Positions 34,383 through 42,114 of a stretch of DNA of 64,000 bases are shown here, in pieces. How positions within the stretch are numbered: position 1 is the stretch's first letter; each line of letters begins with the position of its first letter. Position numbers and translations under genes: made by a program. The notes beneath the pieces were generated by a model that did no database searches, was not told where the DNA came from, and saw only the letters and a program-made list of their open reading frames with translations. The DNA is from Acidobacteriota bacterium (lineage in GTDB: Bacteria; Acidobacteriota; Holophagae; Holophagales; Holophagaceae): the NCBI GenBank assembly GCA_016195985.1, contig JACPYP010000006.1, positions 87,639 to 151,638 on the forward strand. Direction: 5' to 3'.

Positions 34383-35693
34383 ATGACCCGCCTCAAAGCC
34401 CGCCTTCTGGAGAAGATCCAAGAGCACCGCCCGCGCACCCAGCGCCTCAACAAGGAATTCGGCGACGTGGTGATCGACCAGGTCACCATCAGCCAGGCGC
34501 TGGGAGGCGCCCGCGACATCCATGCCCTGGTGACGGACATCTCCTACCTCGACTACACGGAAGGCATCCGCTTCCGCGGCAAGAACATTCCCGAAACCTT
34601 CGCGGCTCTGCCCAAGGCCCCCGGCGGCGAATACCCCACGGTGGAATCATTCTGGTACTTCCTGCTCACCGGGGAAGTGCCCAGCGCCGCCGACACCGAC
34701 GAACTGGTGGCGGATTTCCAGGAACGCGCCAAGGTGCCGGCCTACGTCTTCGACGTCATCCGCGCCCTGCCCAAGGACAGCCACCCCATGGTGATGCTCT
34801 CCGCGGCCGTGCTCTCCATGCAGAAAGACAGCAAGTTCGCCGCCGCCTACCACAGCATCAAGAAGAACGACCACTGGGACTTCATGTTCGAGGACGCCTC
34901 GGACCTGGTGGCGCGCCTGCCCCAGATCGCCGCCTTCATCTACCGCTGGAAATACAAGAACGGCGACATCATCTCCGCCAAGCCCGGCCTCGACATGGGC
35001 GCCAACTTCGCCCACATGATGGGCATCGACAAACCCTACGACGATGTGGCCCGCATGTATTTCATCCTGCATAGCGATCACGAGAGCGGCAACGTCAGCG
35101 CCCACACCACCCATCTCGTGGCCTCCGCGCTGTCCGACGCCTACTACAGCTTCAGCGCCGGCCTCAACGGCCTGGCGGGCCCCCTGCACGGCCTGGCCAA
35201 CCAGGAAGTGCTGGACTGGCTGCTGAAATTCCAGAAACAGCTGGACGGCGCCGAACCCACCGAAGAGAACATCCGCAAGGCCCTCTGGGACACGCTGAAT
35301 TCCGGCCAGGTCATCGCCGGCTACGGCCACGCCATCCTGCGCAAGACCGATCCCCGCTACACCGCGCAGATGGAGTTCTGCCAGAAGCACCTGCCTCAGG
35401 ATCCCCTCTTCAAGCTGGTGAACATGATCTACCGCGTGGCGCCCGGCGTGCTCACGGAACAGGGCAAGACCAAGAACCCCTGGCCCAACGTGGATGCCCA
35501 GAGCGGCGTCATCCAGTGGTACTACGGCCTGCGGGAATACGATTTTTACACCGTGCTCTTCGGCGTAGGCCGCGCCCTGGGCGTGCTCGCCAACATCACC
35601 TGGGACCGCGCCCTGAACTATCCCCTGGAGCGCCCCAAGTCCGTCACCACCGACATGCTCGAAGAGTGGGCCGCCAAGGGCGGACGGAAGTAG
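34383..35693 (+). CDS. gltA: Citrate synthase, eukaryotic-like type
   Basis: Condenses oxaloacetate and acetyl-CoA. The ATG at 34383 has AGGAG eight bases upstream. The product is 436 residues. Catalytic regions are SDHESGNVSAHTTHLVAS, GLAGPLHGLANQEVL (first catalytic His), GYGHAILRKTDPRYTAQ (second His) and LFGVGRALGVLANITWDRAL. The ANQEVL and SDHEGGNVSAHT-like wording and the absence of the N-terminal beta domain of Gram-negative enzymes are features of mitochondrial-type citrate synthases, also known from Geobacteraceae. It converges on the ATP-citrate lyase operon, ending at a shared palindromic terminator. Confidence 0.95.
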   Translation: MTRLKARLLEKIQEHRPRTQRLNKEFGDVVIDQVTISQALGGARDIHALVTDISYLDYTEGIRFRGKNIPETFAALPKAPGGEYPTVESFWYFLLTGEVPSAADTDELVADFQERAKVPAYVFDVIRALPKDSHPMVMLSAAVLSMQKDSKFAAAYHSIKKNDHWDFMFEDASDLVARLPQIAAFIYRWKYKNGDIISAKPGLDMGANFAHMMGIDKPYDDVARMYFILHSDHESGNVSAHTTHLVASALSDAYYSFSAGLNGLAGPLHGLANQEVLDWLLKFQKQLDGAEPTEENIRKALWDTLNSGQVIAGYGHAILRKTDPRYTAQMEFCQKHLPQDPLFKLVNMIYRVAPGVLTEQGKTKNPWPNVDAQSGVIQWYYGLREYDFYTVLFGVGRALGVLANITWDRALNYPLERPKSVTTDMLEEWAAKGGRK

Positions 35694-35713
35694 GGGCGGA
35701 CTTCAGTCTTCCG

Positions 35714-35751
35714 TATAGAAAGAGGCGGGCCGCGGCCCGCCTCTTTCTATA
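35714..35751. terminator. Perfect 38-bp palindromic bidirectional terminator
   Basis: 17-bp arms plus a self-complementary CGCG centre, so all 38 bases are palindromic. The outer part is AGAAAGAG/CTCTTTCT, the inner part GGCGGGC/GCCCGCC. It contains the aclA stop codon (35747-35749). Confidence 0.88.
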
Positions 35752-38473
35752 GGACGTAAGTCAACTCGTTCTCCGGGGTGCGGCAATCCATGTCCAGGCC
35801 GCGGTCGCGGTGATCGGCGATCTCGGCGGAGGCGCCCACGCTGCGTCCGAAGAGGAAGAGCGTAAAGGCCACTTCCTGGACCTGGCGCAGGCTGAGGCGC
35901 CCGGCCTGCAGATCCTTCCAAACCAGCTTGAGGGCGATCACCGCCAGCACCGCGTCCACGTTCACGCAAAAGACGTTCTTGGTCACGCCCTCGGCGTACA
36001 GCTCCTTCACCAAGTGGCGGTAGAACTCCCAGAAGGCGTTGTAGATGCCCTTCTCAGCCAGCATGCCCGACACGAACTGCTCCCTGGGATCCACGTTGAT
36101 CTTGTTGCCGCGGAATACCGGGTGGTTGATGCAGGGAATGGGCTTCACCACCCCGTCTTCCACTTCCTGGGCGCGCTTCTTGTAGGCTCCATAGGCCTTG
36201 GCGGCCTTGTTCGCCATGGCCTTGAGGTCGAGGCCGTGGTTGGGATCGCCCGGATCCTTCAAACCCGCCTCTTTGAACTGTTCCATCAGGAAGTTGATGG
36301 ACTCGTAGCCGTTGCCGCCGTGGGCGCGGCCCGTGTTCGACAGGAAGCCCACGAAGGACATGGAGATGTCGTTCCGGGCGCTGACGCTTTCCTTGGCCCC
36401 CTTGGCCGACAGGGTGCCGGGGCCATTGGTGATGGTGAGGCCCAGGAGCGTCTGGAATTCCAGCAGCTCAGTAGGGTCGGGCACCCGGCCGAAGAGCACC
36501 TTGAAGGCGTTCTCCGTGAAACTGAGGTTGAGGTTCGACAGTTTCTTGTCCACCAGCTTCTTCCAGTGGGGGTTGCGGTCCCGGTCCACCACCGAGTAGG
36601 CCACGATGCGGGCCATGAGGTAGAAGTAGGTGACCGAATCCTCCACCAGCTGCCGGCTGATGCGCTTCTCCAGCATGGGATTCCACAGCACGCACACGGC
36701 GATGGTGGCCAGCAGGAACTCGTAGGTGTCGCGGATCTCCAGCTTCTTCTTCTCCGCCATGTCGATGATGTGCTGGCAGACCCGCAGGGCCACGCAGGAC
36801 TTCTTCGACTTCTTGACCTCCTTGAAGAGCAGGTTGGAGACATCCGTCTTCCTCGAAGGTTCGGCGCTCAGGAGGTGCTTCTCGACGTAGGCATCCAGCT
36901 CCGGCGGCAGCGCCTCCGTGTGCTCGTCCAGACCGAACTCGCGGATGAGGTCGATGATGAACCGGGCGTGCTCCCGCGACTTCGCCAGCAGGCCCTTGTC
37001 CCCCACCAGGGCGATCTGGGAGGCCAGGTACGCGTTGGGCGTGCACCCGTTGTCCCGGGCCACGTCGATGGCGGCCATGCGGCGCTCGTCGATTTTCAGG
37101 AAGAGGTTCAGGATCAAGTTCAGCGTGGGAATGTCCACCTTGTCGGGCATCACCTTCGCCAGGGCGAAGAAAAGGTTCTCCTCCATGGTGCGGCGCGACA
37201 GGTCCAGCACGGACTTCCCGTGCAGCTCGGAGACCTGGGTTTCCGGGCTCATGCGGGACGCACCGGACTTGTCCGCCATGTTCTGGCGGAGGTAGTGGGC
37301 GCCCACCTGCTTGATCACCTCCACCACCTGGCGGTCGTAGGGTGCTGGCGGCTTGGTCAGAGGCAGGTCCAGGACCGGGGGCACCTTCACCATGGTGTCG
37401 CTCAGCCAGAGTTTGAGGGAGAGATCGCCGGTGGTGGCGAAGTCCGGCTTCTCGCCGATCTTCTCGTAGACGGCGCGGACCGCGTCTGGGATGTACTGGA
37501 TGCTGGAGACGCGCACGCCCCGCTTGCTCACTTCGCTGGTCTTGGGGTCGAAGACGTCCACCCCGAAATATTCGTCGAACCAGCGTTCCTTGCTCTCGGC
37601 GTCGTCGCCGCTGCCGGACAGCGCTCCCGCATGGCCGCAGGCGCGGGTGATGTTCTTCTTCCAGCGCCCCGTGACACAGGCGATGATCGGTTTGGTGAAG
37701 CCGAAGGTGCGGTCCCTGATCCAGTCCAGGGCCATCTTCTCGTAGTAGCCGCCGGGCTCGACGTAGATCACGACCGCCTTGGTGCGAGGATCGTTCTGGG
37801 CCGCGTAGAGGAACTCCGGAAGGGCGAAGTGGATGTAGACATCCTTGCCGCTGGAGACGGCCGTGCTGATGCCGAAGCCCGCGGTGCGGAGGTACTCCGC
37901 CATGGTGGTGGTGAAGTTGCCGGAGTTGGAGTGGATGGCGATGGACCCCTTCACCAGCGTCTCTTCGGGATGGTCGCCGCCCAGGCTTCCGCCGATGCGC
38001 ACGCGGTCCCAGGCATTGGCCATGCCCAGGCAGTTCGCGCCGATGACATCCACCCCCGCCTCCTGGCAAAGCGCGCGGATGTTCCGGGAATCCCGGGCCG
38101 GCACCTTCTCGGTGACGATGACGATGCGCTTGAGGGCCTCGTTGTGGGTCACCAGCTCGGAAACCGCCTTGCACACACCCTGGGGCGGAATGTAGACCAC
38201 GCCCATGTCGAAGGCGATGCCGTGGTCCATGACTTCGCGGATGCTGCGGTAGACCGGGATGGCGCCTAGTTTCGTCTCCAGGCTGCCCCGGCGCCCGTAC
38301 TGCACGCCGGCCACGATGTTGCCGCCGCTGTACTCGTGGGAAACGGGCGTCACCTTGCGGCTTTCGCTGCCCAGAATGTTCATGACGCAAACGCGGTGCT
38401 CGCGGGTGACCAGCTCTTCGAGAGAGTGAAGGCCGACGTAGTAGGGGAAGGGGCGTGTCTTCAGTCGTCGCAT
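35747..38473 (-). CDS. aclA: ATP-citrate lyase large subunit-like (CoA ligase/citryl-CoA lyase fusion)
   Basis: A 908-residue protein. Residues about 20-330 are a succinyl/citryl-CoA synthetase alpha module: VIGANCLGMANAWDRVRIGG, IHSNSGNFTTTMAEYLR and the phospho-His loop ACGHAGALSGSG (His about 280). The C-terminal part is a citrate-synthase-like citryl-CoA lyase, with catalytic His in SNTGRAHGGNGYES (about 717), a second His in CINHPVFRGNKINVDPRE (about 781) and Asp in VNVDAVLAVIAL (about 837). The final residues ENELTYVL match the DDISYVL end of known ATP-citrate lyases. Usual large subunits are about 600 residues; the extra 300 lie between the two modules. It follows aclB by nine bases with AGGAGA before the ATG. 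Together they would cleave citrate to acetyl-CoA and oxaloacetate in the cytoplasm. Confidence 0.82.
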   Translation of the reverse strand: MRRLKTRPFPYYVGLHSLEELVTREHRVCVMNILGSESRKVTPVSHEYSGGNIVAGVQYGRRGSLETKLGAIPVYRSIREVMDHGIAFDMGVVYIPPQGVCKAVSELVTHNEALKRIVIVTEKVPARDSRNIRALCQEAGVDVIGANCLGMANAWDRVRIGGSLGGDHPEETLVKGSIAIHSNSGNFTTTMAEYLRTAGFGISTAVSSGKDVYIHFALPEFLYAAQNDPRTKAVVIYVEPGGYYEKMALDWIRDRTFGFTKPIIACVTGRWKKNITRACGHAGALSGSGDDAESKERWFDEYFGVDVFDPKTSEVSKRGVRVSSIQYIPDAVRAVYEKIGEKPDFATTGDLSLKLWLSDTMVKVPPVLDLPLTKPPAPYDRQVVEVIKQVGAHYLRQNMADKSGASRMSPETQVSELHGKSVLDLSRRTMEENLFFALAKVMPDKVDIPTLNLILNLFLKIDERRMAAIDVARDNGCTPNAYLASQIALVGDKGLLAKSREHARFIIDLIREFGLDEHTEALPPELDAYVEKHLLSAEPSRKTDVSNLLFKEVKKSKKSCVALRVCQHIIDMAEKKKLEIRDTYEFLLATIAVCVLWNPMLEKRISRQLVEDSVTYFYLMARIVAYSVVDRDRNPHWKKLVDKKLSNLNLSFTENAFKVLFGRVPDPTELLEFQTLLGLTITNGPGTLSAKGAKESVSARNDISMSFVGFLSNTGRAHGGNGYESINFLMEQFKEAGLKDPGDPNHGLDLKAMANKAAKAYGAYKKRAQEVEDGVVKPIPCINHPVFRGNKINVDPREQFVSGMLAEKGIYNAFWEFYRHLVKELYAEGVTKNVFCVNVDAVLAVIALKLVWKDLQAGRLSLRQVQEVAFTLFLFGRSVGASAEIADHRDRGLDMDCRTPENELTYVL

Positions 38474-38482
38474 CGCTGTCTC

Positions 38483-39760
38483 CTAGGCCCTGACCTGCGT
38501 TTCAACCTGCTTGCGGTAGGCTTCCGCGCCTTCGGCCCGCCACCATTCGTCCACCTTCTTCGCGTATTCCAGGGTGAGGATCATCGACGTGTCGTGGCCG
38601 AACACCTTGTAGGGCATCCGCAGGCGATCGAGGATGTCCTTGGCGTAGAACATGCCCTTCACCACATTGGGTCCGCCTCGGCCGATCACCACGTAGAGCG
38701 GCTTCCATCCCGCCTTCGACACATGGTCCCGCAAGGCATCGAAGACGCCCTTGAAGGTCACGTAGATGTCCGTGTTGTTGGCCTTTCCGCCGATGAGCAG
38801 CAGCATGCTGGCCTGCTTGTACCAGTGCTCGAAGGCGATGCGGCTGATCTCGTACATCTTTTCGTAGGGCGGGTTGCCGCCAAAATCGGAGGAGAAGATG
38901 GCCGCCTCGCCCAGCGTTTCGGTCCCCGCGCTGTTGGCTCCGCCGCCGAACATGAAGGGGATGATGCTGCCGTTGGGGTTCATCTCCAGCACGTCGCTCT
39001 GCCCCTGGTAGGTGCGCAGCTCGTTGATGTCCGCCTCGAAGGGCGTGGTCTCGGTCTGGAACAGGACATCCGGCAGGCCGATGCGTTTCCAGGCGGGATT
39101 GTCCTGATCGAAGCTGGCCTTCACGTCGCAGGCCACGGGAAGGACCTGGTTGTTCTTGCGCTGAACCCGGATGGGGTTGAGTTCGATGGTGGTCAGGCCA
39201 TAGCCGTCATAGAGATCCCACAGCTTGGGCAGGTGCTGGACCAGCGCCGAGATGAAGGCCTCGGGGCAGCCCGTGTCCGTGAGCGCGTTGGTGATCTCGA
39301 AGGCGTTGATGCCGATGAAGGGGTCGATCTCCACCACGGCCTTCTTTTCGGCCGGGAGTTCCTCGATGTCCACGCCGCCCCAGGGGGTAATGGTGAACAC
39401 TGGCCCCCGGTGGACGCTGGAGCTGGAGATGCTGAAATAGACTTCCAGATCCGAGGGGACGAAAGCCTCCATGGTCACGCCGTTGGCCGTGACCGTCTTG
39501 TTGCCATAGACATGCTGGGCGAAAAACAGGTCGCGCTTGGCCTGCAGGGCCTCCTGGAGCGTGCTCACCACCCGCACCAGCCCTGCCTTGCCCTTCTTGC
39601 CTACGCCGCCGTAGAAGGCCGGCTTCACCACCAGCTTCTTGTGCTTTTCGAGGAACTGCTGGACCTCCTGGTTCGTGGCTGATCCGTCAATGAACTCCGC
39701 CACAGGGAATTCAACCAGCTGCAAAAGCTTGGAGCCGTACCGCAAGCCCGAAAGTTGCAT
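38483..39760 (-). CDS. aclB: ATP-citrate lyase small subunit-like
   Basis: A 425-residue protein from the ATG at 39760 with GGGAGG four bases upstream. It is an ATP-grasp CoA-ligase beta-type subunit: KKLVVKPAFYGGVGKKGKAG near residue 40, PVFTITPWGGVDIEELP, GLTTIELNPIRVQ near 215, and FMFGGGANSAGTETLGEAAI near 280. This matches the N-terminal half of animal ATP-citrate lyase and the AclB subunit of green sulfur bacteria. The aclB-aclA order is the one known from Chlorobium. A succinyl-CoA synthetase beta chain is the alternative, but the adjacent lyase-fused partner argues for citrate. Confidence 0.85.
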   Translation of the reverse strand: MQLSGLRYGSKLLQLVEFPVAEFIDGSATNQEVQQFLEKHKKLVVKPAFYGGVGKKGKAGLVRVVSTLQEALQAKRDLFFAQHVYGNKTVTANGVTMEAFVPSDLEVYFSISSSSVHRGPVFTITPWGGVDIEELPAEKKAVVEIDPFIGINAFEITNALTDTGCPEAFISALVQHLPKLWDLYDGYGLTTIELNPIRVQRKNNQVLPVACDVKASFDQDNPAWKRIGLPDVLFQTETTPFEADINELRTYQGQSDVLEMNPNGSIIPFMFGGGANSAGTETLGEAAIFSSDFGGNPPYEKMYEISRIAFEHWYKQASMLLLIGGKANNTDIYVTFKGVFDALRDHVSKAGWKPLYVVIGRGGPNVVKGMFYAKDILDRLRMPYKVFGHDTSMILTLEYAKKVDEWWRAEGAEAYRKQVETQVRA

Positions 39761-39961
39761 GATCCCTCCCTGTTTTTCTGGCAATGAACTGGAACGCCGA
39801 CCGGCATGCAGGCCAGTCCGGGTCCACGTAAATGGTACTTGCATCATCTTTCAAGACCAGGATCGAGGGCCGGGCAAGGATCACAACCCAGACCCGAGGT
39901 ATCCGTGGTGCTCAGTGGGTGCCATGGTGGCTTTTCGGCCGCGGCCCGCCTTCACAATAGA

Positions 39962-39989
39962 AACGGGGCGGGAATGCCCCCGCCCCGTT
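39962..39989 (-). terminator. Terminator after pyrG
   Basis: AACGGGGCGGG and CCCGCCCCGTT pair around a 6-base loop. On the minus strand the stem is followed by a T-rich tail (TTTCTATTG). Confidence 0.8.
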
Positions 39990-40009
39990 CCCGGCCCTGC
40001 TCCCTGGCG

Positions 40010-41620
40010 TCAGCCGCGGTTGATGGCGCTGGCCTTCACGAAGGCGGTGAACAGCGGGTGCGGATTCAAGGGGCGGCTCTTGAACTCGGGGTGGAACTGG
40101 CAAGCCAGGTAGTAGGGGTGGTCCTTCAGCTCCACGATCTCGACGAAGACCCCGTCGGGGCTCATGCCCGTGAATACCAAGCCCTTGTCCTCCAGGGCCT
40201 TCTTGTACTCATGGTTGAACTCATAGCGGTGGCGGTGGCGTTCGCTGATGTCGGCGCTGCCATAGGCCCTGGAGGCCTGGCTTCCGGGCTGGAGGTGGCA
40301 GGGATAGGCGCCCAGCCGCATCGTTCCGCCCAGCTCTTCCACATCCACCAGTTCGCGCAGCTTGAAGATGACCCGGTGCCTGGGGGCGTCGTCGAATTCC
40401 GTGGAATCCGCGCCCTCCAGCCCCACCACGTTCCGCGCGAATTCCACGGAGGCCATCTGCATGCCCAGGCAGATGCCGAAGAAGGGGATCTTGTGCTCGC
40501 GGGCGTACTGGATGGACTTGATCATGCCGCGGGTGCCCCGCACGCCGAAGCCTCCGGGCACCAGCACACCATGGCAATCCTGCAGGAAGACGGCGGGATC
40601 CTGGGCCTCCAGCTCCTCCGCCTCGATCCACTTGAGATCCACGTGGGTTTCCAGGCCGTAGCCCGCATGGTGCAGGGCTTCGATGAGGCTCTTGTAGCTC
40701 TCCTTGAACTCCACGTACTTGCCCACGACGCCGATGCGGACGCTGCCCTTGGGGTTGCGGATGCGGTGCAGCAGGTTCTGCCAGGCGCTGAGGTCGGGCT
40801 GTTTTTCGCCCAGGCCCAGCAGCAGGGCCACCTTGGCGTCGAGACCTTCCTGATGCAGGTTGAGGGGCACTTCGTAGATGGAGTGGGCGTCCCGGGCGCT
40901 GAACACCGCGTCCTGCGTGACGGAACAGAACAGGGCGATCTTGTCCTTCAGGTCGCGGGGGATGTCCTGCTCGGCGCGGCAAAGCAGCACGTCGGGCTGA
41001 ATGCCCAGGGCGCGCAGTTCCTTGACGCTGTGCTGGGTCGGCTTGGATTTCAGCTCACCCGCGGCTTTGATGAAGGGCACGTAGGTGAGGTGCATGTTGA
41101 TGGCGTTGGCCTTCATGTTGGCGTCGAGGCCCGCTTCCAGCTTGAACTGGCGGATGGCCTCGAGGAAGGGCTGGCTCTCGATGTCGCCCACGGTGCCGCC
41201 AATCTCGACGATCACCACATCCATGTCCTTGGCCACCTTCTTCATCACGCCCTTGATCTCGTCCGTGATGTGCGGGATGACTTGCACCGTCTTGCCCAGG
41301 TAGTCGCCGCGGCGTTCCTTCTGGATTACCGTGTTGTAGATGCGGCCCGTGGTGATGGTGTGGTTCTGGGTGGTGGGCACCGAGGTGAAGCGCTCGTAGT
41401 GGCCTAGGTCCAGGTCGGTCTCGGCACCGTCATCGGTGACGAACACCTCGCCGTGCTGGAAGGGCGACATGGTGCCCGGATCCACGTTGAGATAGGGATC
41501 CATCTTCATGAGCGTCACCTTCAGCCCGCGGGCCTCCAGCAGGGCGCCCAGACTCGCCGCGGCGATGCCCTTGCCCAGGCTTGAAAGCACACCGCCGGTG
41601 ACGAACACATACTTGGTCAT
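40010..41620 (-). CDS. pyrG: CTP synthase
   Basis: Aminates UTP to CTP using glutamine. The ATG at 41620 with AGGAG five bases upstream gives 536 residues, the normal length. The synthetase domain starts [20 protein letters not shown] and has [20 protein letters not shown] and [17 protein letters not shown]. The C-terminal class I glutamine amidotransferase has [29 protein letters not shown] (nucleophile Cys) and the [10 protein letters not shown] motif with the catalytic His and Glu. The GxxExxY element is inserted just upstream, between argS and pyrG, so pyrG may be expressed through it. Confidence 0.98.
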   Translation of the reverse strand: MTKYVFVTGGVLSSLGKGIAAASLGALLEARGLKVTLMKMDPYLNVDPGTMSPFQHGEVFVTDDGAETDLDLGHYERFTSVPTTQNHTITTGRIYNTVIQKERRGDYLGKTVQVIPHITDEIKGVMKKVAKDMDVVIVEIGGTVGDIESQPFLEAIRQFKLEAGLDANMKANAINMHLTYVPFIKAAGELKSKPTQHSVKELRALGIQPDVLLCRAEQDIPRDLKDKIALFCSVTQDAVFSARDAHSIYEVPLNLHQEGLDAKVALLLGLGEKQPDLSAWQNLLHRIRNPKGSVRIGVVGKYVEFKESYKSLIEALHHAGYGLETHVDLKWIEAEELEAQDPAVFLQDCHGVLVPGGFGVRGTRGMIKSIQYAREHKIPFFGICLGMQMASVEFARNVVGLEGADSTEFDDAPRHRVIFKLRELVDVEELGGTMRLGAYPCHLQPGSQASRAYGSADISERHRHRYEFNHEYKKALEDKGLVFTGMSPDGVFVEIVELKDHPYYLACQFHPEFKSRPLNPHPLFTAFVKASAINRG

Positions 41621-41641
41621 ACCCACTCCTAACAACTGATT

Positions 41642-42090
41642 CACCACCAAGACACCAAGGCACCAAGAACTGCAAAAGCCTAGAGGACGAACCTGAAGAT
41701 TCCGTTCTTCATGACGGGCACGTTAAAATCGAGAAGAAAACCGAGCCTTCGATTCGACAATTTCAAGTAAGTAAGCAACTGAGCATCATGAACGGGAAGC
41801 ATCTTCTCCAGGGCTTTCAGCTCGACGATGGCCACTCCGCCCACAAGCAGATCCAGGCGAAGGCCCCCATCGAGGGCCAGCCCCTCGTAATGGATGGGAA
41901 CCGGAACCTGGGTTTCAACACTCAAGCCCCTCTGCCGCAATTCATGAGCCAAACAGGTTTCATACACACTTTCCAGCAACCCGGGGCCCAAAGCCCGATG
42001 CACCTTGATCGCCGCATCCACAATGAGGGTCGCCACTCGCTCTTCGTCTTGTGAAAGATCTTTTCTTGGTGCCTTGGCGTCTTGGTGGTG
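41642..42090. mobile_element. Inverted-repeat element carrying a GxxExxY gene
   Basis: 28-bp terminal inverted repeats (41642-41669 and 42063-42090) differ at one position. They enclose nearly all of the GxxExxY gene. Related empty hairpins occur at 22418-22493, 27116-27184, 31480-31531 and 50195-50299. No target-site duplication is evident. Confidence 0.6.
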
Positions 42091-42114
42091 ATCTTTTTCT
42101 GTTTCCGGATTCAC
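41680..42114 (-). CDS. GxxExxY protein (PD-(D/E)XK nuclease-like fold)
   Basis: A 144-residue protein with the defining motif [10 protein letters not shown] near residue 43, followed by [39 protein letters not shown] and [18 protein letters not shown]. The DLLV-x-ELK pattern is that of a PD-(D/E)XK nuclease core. The role of the family is not established. It starts at a GTG that overlaps the argS stop codon, so it may be translationally coupled. Its residues about 8-20 ([12 protein letters not shown]) are encoded by the right inverted-repeat arm. It has no other start with a better site. It lies wholly between argS and pyrG. Confidence 0.85.
   Translation of the reverse strand: MNPETEKDHHQDAKAPRKDLSQDEERVATLIVDAAIKVHRALGPGLLESVYETCLAHELRQRGLSVETQVPVPIHYEGLALDGGLRLDLLVGGVAIVELKALEKMLPVHDAQLLTYLKLSNRRLGFLLDFNVPVMKNGIFRFVL

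Noticed and set aside
35810..38269. 819-codon open frame on the plus strand
   Set aside because: Antisense shadow of aclA with no domain and a His/Gly/Val-rich composition.
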